Shown here: positions 1 through 8,402 of the stretch, piece after piece
Numbering within the stretch: position 1 is the stretch's first letter
Layout: every line of letters starts with the position of its first letter
Source of the DNA: a virus
Strand: one strand, 5' to 3'
DNA: 64,000 nucleotides
Virus record (IMG/VR): IMGVR_UViG_3300042503_001430
Coordinates: 23,584-87,583 of that record
The notes under the pieces: model-generated
Told to the model about the DNA's origin: nothing
The model's database searches: none
The model's input: the letters and a program-made list of their open reading frames with translations, nothing else
Made by a program: the position numbers and the translations under genes

Positions 1-417
1 ATCGATGGGTTCAAGTCTGAGTTTAAGAGTCTCAGTCCAGAGACGGTTGCGTTTCCTCGTGGGTGTAACGGAATATCTACCTACGCAGATAACAAAACCA
101 TTTTTGGTAAGGGTACTCCAATCCATGTGCGAGGTGCACTTGTCTACAACAAGTTAATCAAAGAAAAGAAGCTTGAGAAAAAATACCCTTGCATCCAAGA
201 AGGTGACAAGATAAAATTCTTGTACTTGAAGACACCGAATCACATTCAGCAAAATGTTATCACGATGTCAGAAAATGGTTTGCCACAAGAGTTGAACCTT
301 CACAAGTACGTAGACTACGAGCTTCAGTTCGAAAAAACTTTCTTGGACCCACTCAAGATTATTCTCGATGCGATAAATTGGTCTACCAAGAAAACGATGA
401 GCTTTGACGATTTATAG
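1..417 (+). CDS. 43: DNA polymerase gp43, C-terminal end (partial)
   Basis: The frame is open from the first base and ends at a TAG, so only the last 138 residues are present. The run PIHVRGALVYN, then GDKIKFLYLK and LDPLKIILDAINW, is the C-terminal signature of T4-type family B replicative polymerases. The final residues SFDDL form a short acidic-hydrophobic tail like the one that docks gp43 on the sliding clamp gp45. The palm and exonuclease domains lie before the window. The stop overlaps the ribosome-binding site of uvsX (TAGGAG), so the two genes are probably cotranscribed. Confidence 0.93.
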   Translation: MDGFKSEFKSLSPETVAFPRGCNGISTYADNKTIFGKGTPIHVRGALVYNKLIKEKKLEKKYPCIQEGDKIKFLYLKTPNHIQQNVITMSENGLPQELNLHKYVDYELQFEKTFLDPLKIILDAINWSTKKTMSFDDL

Positions 418-425
418 GAGACAGT

Positions 426-1496
426 ATGGCTAAAAACAACCCGTTCGCTGATGTATTGAAGGTTCTTGAAAATGAATATGCTGCGGTAGCAGACGAAGGC
501 ACATCAGCAGATGTTGTCGGTTTCATCGACACTGGTTCATATGCACTCAACGCTCTCTACTCTGGTAGTATCTACAAAGGTATGCCAGCAAATAAGATCA
601 GTGCTCTTGCAGGTGAAGAAGCAACTGGTAAGACGTTCTTTGCACTTGGTATCATCAAGAACTTTCTCGACACGAATGATAAAGCAGTCGCTATCGTGTT
701 TGAGTCTGAGGGTTCAGTAACAAAAGAAATTCTTCAGTCTCGTGGTGTAGACACGAAGCGTGTACTCATCGTACCTGTAGAGACTATTCAACAGTTCAAG
801 ACACAAGCTCTTCGTGTTGTAGAAAACCATCTCACCACACCAGAAAAAGAACGCAGACCTCTCATGATGTGTCTCGATTCTCTTGGTATGTTATCGACCA
901 CAAAAGAGATGGCAGACTCTGGTACTGGTAAAGAGGTAAAAGACATGACTCGTACCGCAGAAATTCGTGCTGCGTTTCGTGTACTCACACTCAAGCTCAG
1001 TAAAGCTAAGATACCTCTTCTTGTGACGAACCACGTTTATCAGACGATGGGTATGTTTCCGACAAAAGAAATGGGTGGCGGTGGTGGTTTGAAGTATGCG
1101 GCAAACAACATCATCGCACTCTCAAAGTCAAAGAACAAAGACTCTGAGGGTAATGTGACTGGTATCTTCATTCGATGTAAGAATCTCAAGTCACGTTTAA
1201 CCAAAGAGAACACTGAGACGAGCGTGATGCTCTCGTATGATAAGGGTCTCGACAGGTACTACGGACTTACCGACCTCGCAATCGAACATGGTATCTTCAA
1301 AAAGGTATCTACCAAGATTGATGTTGGAGGTGGCAAGCTAGTATTCGAAAAGCAGATCACCAACAACCCAGAGAAGTTCTTCACTGAAGATATTCTCAGA
1401 CAGATTGATGAAGCAGCTCAACGTGAGTTTAGCTATGGTACTGGTGGTATCGAGACTGAAGACGTTGTAGAGGAGATGTTGAATGACGCCCACTAG
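426..1496 (+). CDS. uvsX: UvsX, RecA-like recombinase
   Basis: 356 residues, slightly shorter than T4 UvsX (about 390). Walker A is GEEATGKT at residues 63-70 and Walker B is the hydrophobic run ending MCLD near residues 147-151. A glycine-rich loop (MGGGGGLKYA) near residue 217 resembles the DNA-binding loop L2. The product should polymerise on single-stranded DNA and drive strand exchange for recombination-dependent replication. TAGGAG lies 4 nt before the ATG. The 3' end overlaps the next gene, giving the order 43-uvsX-40-41 known from T4. Confidence 0.93.
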   Translation: MAKNNPFADVLKVLENEYAAVADEGTSADVVGFIDTGSYALNALYSGSIYKGMPANKISALAGEEATGKTFFALGIIKNFLDTNDKAVAIVFESEGSVTKEILQSRGVDTKRVLIVPVETIQQFKTQALRVVENHLTTPEKERRPLMMCLDSLGMLSTTKEMADSGTGKEVKDMTRTAEIRAAFRVLTLKLSKAKIPLLVTNHVYQTMGMFPTKEMGGGGGLKYAANNIIALSKSKNKDSEGNVTGIFIRCKNLKSRLTKENTETSVMLSYDKGLDRYYGLTDLAIEHGIFKKVSTKIDVGGGKLVFEKQITNNPEKFFTEDILRQIDEAAQREFSYGTGGIETEDVVEEMLNDAH

Positions 1497-1833
1497 AGAT
1501 AAGTACAAGATCGTTTTTGATCCAAAAGATCCTAAGAAATGGGTTGTGCAGTTGACTACTGCATGTGCCCCTTTCAATGGAATTCTGTACAGCTATGGTG
1601 AGTTCTTTGCTAAAGACACAGAGAACGGAATGGAAAATGCAAAGCTGAACTTTCAGACTGACATCATTTACGTACCTGAACATCTTCGTGGAGTTGAATT
1701 TCCTGATCATGTAAGTAAAGAGATGGATAAGTTGCTCGGCGAAATTCTTTTTGATATAATAGAAACTCACACAAACGCAGCTAAAACCGAAGACGGCAAA
1801 TTGTTTCTTGAGATAGTAAAAGATGATAAATGA
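1483..1833 (+). CDS. 40: gp40-like protein (head vertex assembly chaperone by position)
   Basis: 116 residues between uvsX and 41, the place and size of T4 gene 40, whose product helps start head assembly at the portal vertex. The first part (YKIVFDPKDPKKWVVQL) is compatible with that family, but no motif settles it. It overlaps uvsX by 14 nt and the helicase gene by 11 nt, indicating coupled translation. The name rests mainly on synteny; otherwise it is a conserved small protein of unknown function. Confidence 0.6.
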   Translation: MTPTRDKYKIVFDPKDPKKWVVQLTTACAPFNGILYSYGEFFAKDTENGMENAKLNFQTDIIYVPEHLRGVEFPDHVSKEMDKLLGEILFDIIETHTNAAKTEDGKLFLEIVKDDK

Positions 1834-3241
1834 TCGTATCGAACTCGTGATTCTGAAGAGTCTCATTTTTAACGAGTCTTATTCACGACGAGTATTACCG
1901 TTCATTAAGCCAGAGTATTTCTCTGACATGGCTGAGAAGCTAGTCTTTGAGAAAGTATCTGAATTCATTCTCAAGTACGATGCTCGACCTAGCAAAGAAG
2001 CTCTTCTCATCGCAGTATCAAAAGATGACAAGATTGGTAGTGAGCTAGAGAGTAATGTCAAAGACATGATTGTGTCGTTTGAGAATTCTCAAATTGAAGA
2101 CAAGTGGTTAATTGAGCAGACTGAAGAGTGGTGTAAAGATCGAGCGATCTACATCGCACTGTTGGGTAGTATCAAGATTGCAGACGACAAGAAGAGTAAG
2201 TTCAGTCGTGGTAACATACCCAAGATGTTGACCGATGCTCTTTCAGTTTCGTTTGATCCGAATGTGGGTCACAGCTACCTTGATGACACTGATGCTCGAT
2301 ATGAATCGTACCATCGTGTTGAAGAGAAGTTTCCGTTTGATTTAGAGTGTATGAATAAGATCACCAAGAATGGTGTTCCTAGAAAAACTCTGAATGTGAT
2401 TCTCGCAGGTACAGCAGTTGGTAAGTCTCTTGCACTCTGTCATATGGCTGCGAGCTACTTCATGTCAGGTAAGAATGTTCTGTACATCACCCTTGAAATG
2501 GCTGAAGAAAGAATTGCAGAGCGTATTGATGCTAATCTCTTGAACATCTCTCTCACTGACTTACAGAATATCTCTAAAGATATGTACGACAAGAAGATCG
2601 ATGCTATCAAGAGCAAGACGGTAGGTCGATTGATTGTGAAAGAGTATCCAACAGCGACAGCTACGACGACACATTTTCGTGCACTCTTGAATGAACTTTC
2701 TCTCAAGAAGAATTTTGTACCTGATGTGATCTTTGTTGATTATCTCAACATCGCAGCGTCAGCACGAATCAATAACTCAAACAACATCAACAGCTACACT
2801 TACGTCAAGAGTATCGCAGAAGAGTTTAGAGGTCTTGCGGTTGAGTGTAACGTGCCTATGTGGACTGCAACACAAACCAATCGTGCTGGTTACGTATCGA
2901 GCGACATCGGACTTGAAAACACATCAGAGTCTTTTGGTTTACCTGCTACCGCAGACTTCATGATTGCTCTCTCGACAACAGAAGAGCTTGAACAAATGGG
3001 TCAGATATTGGTGAAGCAGCTCAAGAATCGTTACAATGATGTCAATTCTCTCAAGCGGTTTGTTGTCGGTATCGACCGTTCCAAGATGAAGCTCTTTGAT
3101 CTTGATGACTCTGCACAACAAGAGTTGGTGAACACCGATTTGAAGACTGATGATTCTCCAGTTTTCGATAAGGGTAAGTTTGGAAACGGTATGAAGTCTG
3201 AGAAGCGAGACAAAAGTGGATTCGACGACTTTCAGTTCTAG
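1823..3241 (+). CDS. 41: Replicative DNA helicase gp41 (DnaB-like)
   Basis: 472 residues, the length of T4 gp41. Walker A is AGTAVGKS at residues 195-202 and Walker B is VIFVDYLNI near 302-310, followed by the TATQTNRAG region typical of DnaB-family hexameric helicases. It unwinds the fork 5' to 3' and works with the primase gp61 (15.1 kb) and loader gp59 (36.3 kb), both in this window. The charged C-terminal tail ends DKSGFDDFQF. The start overlaps the preceding gene by 11 nt. Confidence 0.95.
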   Translation: MINDRIELVILKSLIFNESYSRRVLPFIKPEYFSDMAEKLVFEKVSEFILKYDARPSKEALLIAVSKDDKIGSELESNVKDMIVSFENSQIEDKWLIEQTEEWCKDRAIYIALLGSIKIADDKKSKFSRGNIPKMLTDALSVSFDPNVGHSYLDDTDARYESYHRVEEKFPFDLECMNKITKNGVPRKTLNVILAGTAVGKSLALCHMAASYFMSGKNVLYITLEMAEERIAERIDANLLNISLTDLQNISKDMYDKKIDAIKSKTVGRLIVKEYPTATATTTHFRALLNELSLKKNFVPDVIFVDYLNIAASARINNSNNINSYTYVKSIAEEFRGLAVECNVPMWTATQTNRAGYVSSDIGLENTSESFGLPATADFMIALSTTEELEQMGQILVKQLKNRYNDVNSLKRFVVGIDRSKMKLFDLDDSAQQELVNTDLKTDDSPVFDKGKFGNGMKSEKRDKSGFDDFQF

Positions 3242-3250
3242 GTAGTGGTT

Positions 3251-3346
3251 ATGAGTGACAATAACATTGGCCGAGATGAAAAACTTGTTCTGGGTTTAGT
3301 AGCATTAGCGTTAGCTCTCTTAGCTCATTTAATGGCAACCAGTTAG
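3251..3346 (+). CDS. 31-residue single-span membrane peptide (candidate microprotein)
   Basis: An ATG ten nt after the helicase stop opens a 31-codon frame. The first half is polar (MSDNNIGRDEKL); the second is a continuous hydrophobic span rich in Leu, Ala and Val, long enough for one membrane crossing, ending MATS. AGG stands before the start but the ribosome-binding site is weak. A late promoter follows directly, so it would be the last gene of the early operon. No family recognised. Confidence 0.35.
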   Translation: MSDNNIGRDEKLVLGLVALALALLAHLMATS

Positions 3347-3347
3347 A

Positions 3348-3355
3348 CATAAATA
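3348..3355 (+). promoter_or_regulatory. Late promoter CATAAATA
   Basis: Exact match to the T4-type late motif (N)ATAAATA. With T4 spacing the start falls near 3361, 21 nt before the ATG of the first leader-tagged protein at 3382. Confidence 0.7.
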
Positions 3356-3381
3356 CTTGGTTGTCTGAGATAATACGACCA

Positions 3382-4596
3382 ATGAAAACATTTAGACAGT
3401 ACCTTACAGAAGCATCTGACAAGAACACACACCTCGAACATCTTGAAGATGAAATTTTCAATGGTGGTGTTGCGGGTACAAAACGTGCTCTCAACTTCTT
3501 GCGTGGTCTTCGAAATATGTTGTCTGGCTCATCGAAATCGTCAGTCAACGTAACTGTCAAATGGGACGGTGCACCAGCGATTGTTTGTGGAACAAATCCA
3601 GAAAACGGCAAATTCTTTGTTGCAACGAAGAGTGCGTTCAACAAAAACCCCAAACTCAACTACACCCATGCTGACATAGACAAGAACCATTCTGGTGGTC
3701 TTGCAGATACTTTGAAGATTGCTCTCGACAACCTCTCGCAGTTGGGCATACAGGGTATCATACAGGGTGACTTACTATTCACCAAAGGTGCACTAGACAA
3801 TATCAACTACGATGGTGAAAAACTCGTCACATTCAAACCTAATGCTATTACGTATGCGGTACCAGCAGACTCAGACTTAGCACGTCACATTCTTGGCGCC
3901 AACATGGGTATCGTATTTCACACAACCTACGTCGGCGCCACAATTCAAGGTCTGAAAGCAAAGTTTGGTGCTGATATTTCGGGTCTTCGTCACACATCTC
4001 GTGTATGGGTCACTGATGCAAATTTTAGAGACACCTCTGGTGCAGCAACTCTCACCAAAGATGAGTCGGATATGGTGACAGCAATTCTGAGTGAAATTAA
4101 AGTGCTGCTTAGTCAAATGGACTCTCAGAGTGTTTCTGCGATTGTTTCTGATCCACAGATTGTGGGTTATGTTAAAGCATACATCAACTCTAAGGTGAAG
4201 GTTGGTGAGGGCATTTCAGGTACCAAAAAATATGCTACTGGTCTCGTTACTTTCATAAAAGGTAAGTTTCAATCTGAGATTGATGCTTTGAAGACAGACC
4301 GTGGCAAAGAAGGTAAAACTCAAAAGTTGAAGAACACCATTCAATTCATCAACACACATAAAGAGCAGTTTATTATCATGTTCATGATTGCTGCACTCAT
4401 GACAAGTGTGAAGGGATTGTTGTTGTCTAAACTCAAGAAGGTCAGCTCGATTGGCACGTTCTTAGAAACATCAGATGGGTTCAAAGTGACTTCACCTGAA
4501 GGTTTCGTTGCAGTAGATCATATTGGTAACGCAGTAAAACTCGTAGATCGTCTCGAATTCAGTCGAGCGAACTTCACTATGGAAAAGGGTTGGTAG
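3382..4596 (+). CDS. Capsid-targeted protein with KxDG motif (DUF6267-like)
   Basis: 404 residues from the ATG that gives the leader MKTFRQYLTE-A; a TTG seven codons upstream is rejected because the shared leader starts at the ATG. The leader resembles the T4 capsid-targeting sequence and has a prohead-protease-type site (LTE before Ala). The body has KWDG at residues 60-63 and GDLLF near 128-132, which look like motifs I and III of covalent nucleotidyltransferases (DNA/RNA ligases), then VTFKPNAITYAV. Long relatives are annotated as DUF6267 in marine T4-like phages. Ligase-type chemistry is a guess; packaging into the capsid is inferred from the leader and the late promoter. Confidence 0.7.
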   Translation: MKTFRQYLTEASDKNTHLEHLEDEIFNGGVAGTKRALNFLRGLRNMLSGSSKSSVNVTVKWDGAPAIVCGTNPENGKFFVATKSAFNKNPKLNYTHADIDKNHSGGLADTLKIALDNLSQLGIQGIIQGDLLFTKGALDNINYDGEKLVTFKPNAITYAVPADSDLARHILGANMGIVFHTTYVGATIQGLKAKFGADISGLRHTSRVWVTDANFRDTSGAATLTKDESDMVTAILSEIKVLLSQMDSQSVSAIVSDPQIVGYVKAYINSKVKVGEGISGTKKYATGLVTFIKGKFQSEIDALKTDRGKEGKTQKLKNTIQFINTHKEQFIIMFMIAALMTSVKGLLLSKLKKVSSIGTFLETSDGFKVTSPEGFVAVDHIGNAVKLVDRLEFSRANFTMEKGW

Positions 4597-4598
4597 TC

Positions 4599-5489
4599 AT
4601 GAAATCGTTTAAGCAATTCTTAACAGAGTCATTCAGTCAAGATCACATCAACAAGCTCAAAGCTGAGTATGGTACATTACAAAAAATGGACCCAACCTCA
4701 CCAGCATACAAGAAGCTCATCGCTCTTCTTGACAACCTACCTCAAGATCACTTGAAGCAACTTGCAGCAGCAGACATCAAGTTCATTTCGCCACTTGCGA
4801 AGAATCGAGTTAAAAAGTCTGTGTCTGAAGAAGAGTCTATCGATGAGCGTTGTTGGGATGGTTACAAGCCAACACCAGGTAAGAAGCCTTACGAGAAAGG
4901 TTCTTGCATGAAAGAAGAAGATGACCTTCAAGAAGAAGCAGAACATGATGGTAAGAAAGTCACATTGAACAAACCATTCAGAACACCAGACGGACCAAAG
5001 AAGTTTGCGGTGTATGTAAAGAACGATAAAGGTAATGTTGTTAAGGTGACGTTTGGTGATCCTAACATGGAGATCAAACGAGACAGTGATGACAGAAGAG
5101 CTAACTTTAGAGCACGACACAACTGTGATGATCCAGGTCCGAAGTGGAAAGCACGATACTGGTCGTGCAAGATGTGGTCGAATAAGCCGGTATCAAAAAT
5201 TGCAGAAGAGACTGTTGATGCATCTCAAGCGGCGAAGCTCTTCTCTAAGTTTCTCAGAAGTACTGGTGCGCCAGACAAGGTTGCTAAGTTCACATCAACC
5301 AAGAAGAATGTCTTCAAAGGTCAATCAGCAAAGTTTGACTACTACGTAGACATGGAAAAGAGAACCGTAGCATCTCGACAGAGAAACAGTTTCAATGACA
5401 CCATCTATGTGTGGGATGACAAGACACAAAGTGTGAAGATCGCAGAAGCTAAGATATACTTGGGTGAACTTTTGTCATCTAAAAAATAG
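4599..5489 (+). CDS. Capsid-targeted internal protein with RARHNCD...ARYWSC domain
   Basis: 296 residues. The leader is MKSFKQFLTE-S, with a predicted cut after Glu10. Next come a cysteine segment (CWDGYKPTPGKKPYEKGSC) and an acidic stretch with more (L/I)-x-E sites. A conserved block follows, FRARHNCDDPGPKWKARYWSC, which I recall from virion and scaffold-associated proteins of other phages. The C-terminal part is a separate small domain ending LGELLSSKK. The start is 2 nt after the upstream stop. Probably an internal head protein that is trimmed during maturation; exact role unknown. Confidence 0.65.
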   Translation: MKSFKQFLTESFSQDHINKLKAEYGTLQKMDPTSPAYKKLIALLDNLPQDHLKQLAAADIKFISPLAKNRVKKSVSEEESIDERCWDGYKPTPGKKPYEKGSCMKEEDDLQEEAEHDGKKVTLNKPFRTPDGPKKFAVYVKNDKGNVVKVTFGDPNMEIKRDSDDRRANFRARHNCDDPGPKWKARYWSCKMWSNKPVSKIAEETVDASQAAKLFSKFLRSTGAPDKVAKFTSTKKNVFKGQSAKFDYYVDMEKRTVASRQRNSFNDTIYVWDDKTQSVKIAEAKIYLGELLSSKK

Positions 5490-5492
5490 TAT

Positions 5493-6476
5493 ATGAAGTC
5501 ATTTGAGCAGTACATTTCAGAAGCTAATCCTGTCGTCGATCAAAAAGCACGATCATTAGCTGCACGTGTGTACAACAGAATGATTTCTCGTCTGAGAGAG
5601 TGTTTAGCTAAAGGTACTATTGGCACATCGTTTGTTTTCTATACCGCAAACGACAATGTTGGGTTCAATCTTGGCAGACTATTGCGAGAGCCCGACTACT
5701 TCGATATTACAATTTGGTTTGGACCAATGACAAACAAGTTTGGTGGCTACTTCAGTCAGCGTGATGACATGGACATCATCCATTTAGCAAAGTTGTTTCC
5801 TACATCAGCCAAAAAGATCAAACCAAATCAAGATATGAAGAACTGCGAGATTATTCTCGATGCTGTAGATAAACTACAGCATGATGTCAGAGATGTTTTT
5901 GTACATGAGTTCATTCACCACCTTGATGATACAAGATACAAATCCAATTCGTATAGAGTTAAAGGTACTCTGGACCTCTCTGGTGGTACATACTACAATG
6001 AACCAAAAGAACTTAACGCTCACACACAAGAGATGATTGCAAACATGGACTTGTGGTTCAAAGATTACTACGTCTCTACAGTCAATGCTCTCAAGAGTCG
6101 CATGGTTGTTGAGTTCAATCAAGCGAAAGATGAAGAGGGGTATGAGAATGCTCTGTTTATTGCAGGTAAAATTGTTCGTCACTATGCGCTGATTGTTGAA
6201 TACCTCGACGACACTCGAAAGGGTATGGAGTCAATCATCGAAAAAATTCCTGGCTCAAAGAGAGACTTCATGAAGCATTTGACGAGTGAGAATAGAAAGA
6301 AAGTGCTCGCTCGATTGTATCAGTACTACACAGAAACCCTCAATAAACGATTTAAGGTGCTCAAAGAATCGCTACTCTCGGTTGTGAAGAGACTCAACAA
6401 CAAGAATGCAATAGCGTACATTCAGAAAGAGGTTCCAGATACGTATAAATCTCTTGTGCAAATGGGGTTGAAATGA
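5493..6476 (+). CDS. Capsid-targeted zinc metallopeptidase (HExxH)
   Basis: 327 residues with the leader MKSFEQYISE-A. The zincin motif HEFIH is at residues 138-142, followed by HLDD and, about 30 residues on, NEPKELNAHTQEM, where a Glu or His could be the third zinc ligand. The C-terminal half is helical and basic. The leader predicts packaging with gp21-type cleavage after ISE, so the peptidase would enter the cell with the DNA. The alternative is a head-assembly protease. A second leader-tagged HExxH protein lies at 54.1 kb. The gene overlaps the next by 4 nt (ATGA). Confidence 0.72.
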   Translation: MKSFEQYISEANPVVDQKARSLAARVYNRMISRLRECLAKGTIGTSFVFYTANDNVGFNLGRLLREPDYFDITIWFGPMTNKFGGYFSQRDDMDIIHLAKLFPTSAKKIKPNQDMKNCEIILDAVDKLQHDVRDVFVHEFIHHLDDTRYKSNSYRVKGTLDLSGGTYYNEPKELNAHTQEMIANMDLWFKDYYVSTVNALKSRMVVEFNQAKDEEGYENALFIAGKIVRHYALIVEYLDDTRKGMESIIEKIPGSKRDFMKHLTSENRKKVLARLYQYYTETLNKRFKVLKESLLSVVKRLNNKNAIAYIQKEVPDTYKSLVQMGLK

Positions 6477-7486
6477 AAACGCTATCTGAAGTGGTGAAGA
6501 AAAAGAGTGCTGTGTTTGCGTTTGGTAGAATGAATCCACCAACATCTGGTCATGAGAAATTGATCAAGAAAGTTCTCGAAGTTGCAAAGAAGAATAATGC
6601 AACCCCGTTCATTTTCGTATCACACACACAAGACCCAAAAAAGAATCCACTCACCAGTAAGCAAAAGATTAAGTATCTGTCTTTGGGCATGCCTGATGTT
6701 GAGAAGTATCTTGTGTATGACCCTTCGGTAAAAACGCCGTTTGATGCTCTTGGGTACATTCAGAACAAAGGGTTTACTGATGTGATACTTGTAGCTGGTT
6801 CTGATCGTGTCAAAGAGATGAAAGATTCTCTAGCTAAGTACATAAACCACCCCGATCCAGAAAAACGATTTACGTTGAATTCTTTTGATGCTGTCAGTGC
6901 TGGTGACAGAGATCCAGATGCAGATGGTGTTACTGGTATGAGCGCATCAAAAATGAGGGCCGCAGCAGCAAGTAACGATTTCAATCTTTTCAAGAGTGGC
7001 GTTCTTTCGCACCTGAGCGACAGGTTTGCGAAAGCTATGTTCAATGATCTTCGCACAGCCATGCAAATTCACGAGATGGTTGAAGAGGTGAAGACGCTGA
7101 AAAATACGTTGAACATTCCTAGACGTGAGATGCCACAAATCAAGCGAGACCACATTCCTGAGTTTATCAAAGATTTGAAGAAAAGAGGTATCGACATCAG
7201 CAACAGATCAATACCTGTTGACACACTCAAGCCAACACAGAATGAAGTGAACCTCGATAAAGTCAAAGAGAAGTATCAGAAGTTTGTCGATGGTAAAGAG
7301 CCAAAACCATTTATTGTGTCACATGATAATTACATACTAGATGGTCATCACCAACTGTTCGCACTCAAGACACTCGATGGTGATCGTAAGGTTCCATGTT
7401 ACGTGGTTGGTATTAAGATGAAAGACTTGTTGAAGATCGCACATAAGTTTCCTAAGACAACCTATAAAACAATACTCGATAAATAG
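6473..7486 (+). CDS. Nucleotidyltransferase (cytidylyltransferase-like) fused to ParB-like domain
   Basis: 337 residues. The N-terminal half has FGRMNPPTSGH (residues 17-27), the HxGH-type nucleotide-binding loop of the NMN/cytidylyl-transferase family, and later GMSASKMR, the matching C-terminal motif. The second half (from about 225) carries IPVDTLKPTQNEVN and ILDGHHQLFAL, as in ParB/sulfiredoxin-like domains. This fusion is known from T4-like marine phages; its substrate is unknown. The start MKTLSEVV only partly resembles the leader of its neighbours and lacks the usual cleavage position. Translation is coupled by ATGA overlap. Confidence 0.75.
   Translation: MKTLSEVVKKKSAVFAFGRMNPPTSGHEKLIKKVLEVAKKNNATPFIFVSHTQDPKKNPLTSKQKIKYLSLGMPDVEKYLVYDPSVKTPFDALGYIQNKGFTDVILVAGSDRVKEMKDSLAKYINHPDPEKRFTLNSFDAVSAGDRDPDADGVTGMSASKMRAAAASNDFNLFKSGVLSHLSDRFAKAMFNDLRTAMQIHEMVEEVKTLKNTLNIPRREMPQIKRDHIPEFIKDLKKRGIDISNRSIPVDTLKPTQNEVNLDKVKEKYQKFVDGKEPKPFIVSHDNYILDGHHQLFALKTLDGDRKVPCYVVGIKMKDLLKIAHKFPKTTYKTILDK
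7478..7485 (+). promoter_or_regulatory. Late promoter GATAAATA, predicted start at the ATG
   Basis: Overlaps the last codons of the upstream gene. Six nt after its last base is 7491, the A of the next ATG, so the predicted transcript is leaderless. Confidence 0.72.
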
Positions 7487-7490
7487 ACAT

Positions 7491-7832
7491 ATGAAGACGT
7501 TCAAGCACTACATCGCTGAAGCTGAGAAGAACAGCACTAAGCCAAAGACAAACACCGACAAAGCTCGTGAGCGACAGACACGAGAAAAAGATGAGTTGAA
7601 GGTGCGCCAAAATCGTGAGATGGAAAAAGCACGTGAGCAAGACTTTCGACAAAAAGAAGCTGAGAAGCGTCAAAAAGAACTTCAAAAGAGAGCAGAGCAA
7701 AATGCTAAGAAACAAGAGTCTACTGACCCTTCGGTAGAAGTTGAATCTGAAGTGGATTTTGTTCCTGAGTATCTTGAAGATGGCACATTGGTCTTGGTGA
7801 AGAGCTATAAATCCTCAACGCCAGGTCAATAA
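7491..7832 (+). CDS. Capsid-targeted, highly charged coiled-coil protein
   Basis: 113 residues. The leader MKTFKHYIAE-A is very close to the T4 internal-protein leader MKTYQEFIAE. Residues 20-78 are almost all Lys, Arg, Glu and Gln in a long helical run, and the C-terminus (about 82-113) is a small acidic then hydrophobic tail. Composition and leader fit an internal head protein packaged with DNA. It has its own late promoter and no ribosome-binding site. Confidence 0.7.
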   Translation: MKTFKHYIAEAEKNSTKPKTNTDKARERQTREKDELKVRQNREMEKAREQDFRQKEAEKRQKELQKRAEQNAKKQESTDPSVEVESEVDFVPEYLEDGTLVLVKSYKSSTPGQ

Positions 7833-7836
7833 TAAA

Positions 7837-7866
7837 TTGACAACATATATGAAATTGATGTAAAAT
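7837..7866 (+). promoter_or_regulatory. Sigma70-type promoter
   Basis: TTGACA at 7837-7842 and TAAAAT at 7861-7866, 18 nt apart, upstream of the gene at 7892. Confidence 0.5.
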
Positions 7867-7891
7867 TGTTTTATTTTTGTGGAGTATCACT

Positions 7892-8194
7892 ATGACAACC
7901 TCAGACCAAACAACTCAAGCTACCGAGACCGCAGAGACAACCGAGACGACAGAAACAACTCCTGAAGTTGCGGTATCTTCTCCAACTCTGACAGCAGAAC
8001 AAGAGATCAATGCTCTTCGAGCTGCACACCAGTTCTTTTCAAATTTTGATCGAGTTCCTGGATTTGCTGCTAACCAGTGGTCGCAAGCTCTCGACACTAT
8101 CGCAGTGGTAGCAAACTCTCTCATCAACAAGACCAACGGCAAGACACCAGACACGACCGACACTAATGCTGCCGACGAGACGGTGACACAATAA
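7892..8194 (+). CDS. Hypothetical protein, Thr-rich termini
   Basis: 100 residues from an ATG with GGAG seven nt upstream. The first 30 residues are almost only Thr, Glu and Ala (disordered). The middle (about 35-75) is a helical domain with LRAAHQFFSNFDRVPGFAANQW, and the end is again Thr/Asp-rich. I do not recognise the family. A sigma70-type promoter precedes it inside an otherwise late block. Confidence 0.6.
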   Translation: MTTSDQTTQATETAETTETTETTPEVAVSSPTLTAEQEINALRAAHQFFSNFDRVPGFAANQWSQALDTIAVVANSLINKTNGKTPDTTDTNAADETVTQ

Positions 8195-8216
8195 CTTATG
8201 CTAAATACATGCTTGT

Positions 8217-8402
8217 ATGCCATTTTACGAGTATTCGTGTAAAAATTGTGGAATCATTGAGGTTCGTCAGAGCATTTCTGACGAACCATTAAAGAAGTGT
8301 CCAACCTGCAAAGATAAGGTTGAGCGTCTTATATCTGTTACTGGTCAGCCACAATTCAAAGGAAAAGGCTTTTACCAAACAGACTATAAGAAGGCTAAGT
8401 AA
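8217..8402 (+). CDS. FmdB-family zinc ribbon protein
   Basis: 61 residues starting MPFYEYSCKNCG, with a second CPTC pair near residue 30: the two CxxC knuckles of the FmdB/Zn-ribbon_8 family. The rest is short and basic (KGKGFYQTDYKKAK). FmdB-like proteins are common in phages but their function is unknown; nucleic-acid binding is possible. An imperfect late motif GCTAAATA (8200-8207) ends 9 nt before the ATG. A second member is at 29981. Confidence 0.8.
   Translation: MPFYEYSCKNCGIIEVRQSISDEPLKKCPTCKDKVERLISVTGQPQFKGKGFYQTDYKKAK

Noticed and set aside
788-994. Open frame on the minus strand inside uvsX
   Set aside because: Mirror frame of a strongly biased coding gene, no ribosome-binding site and no family signal.
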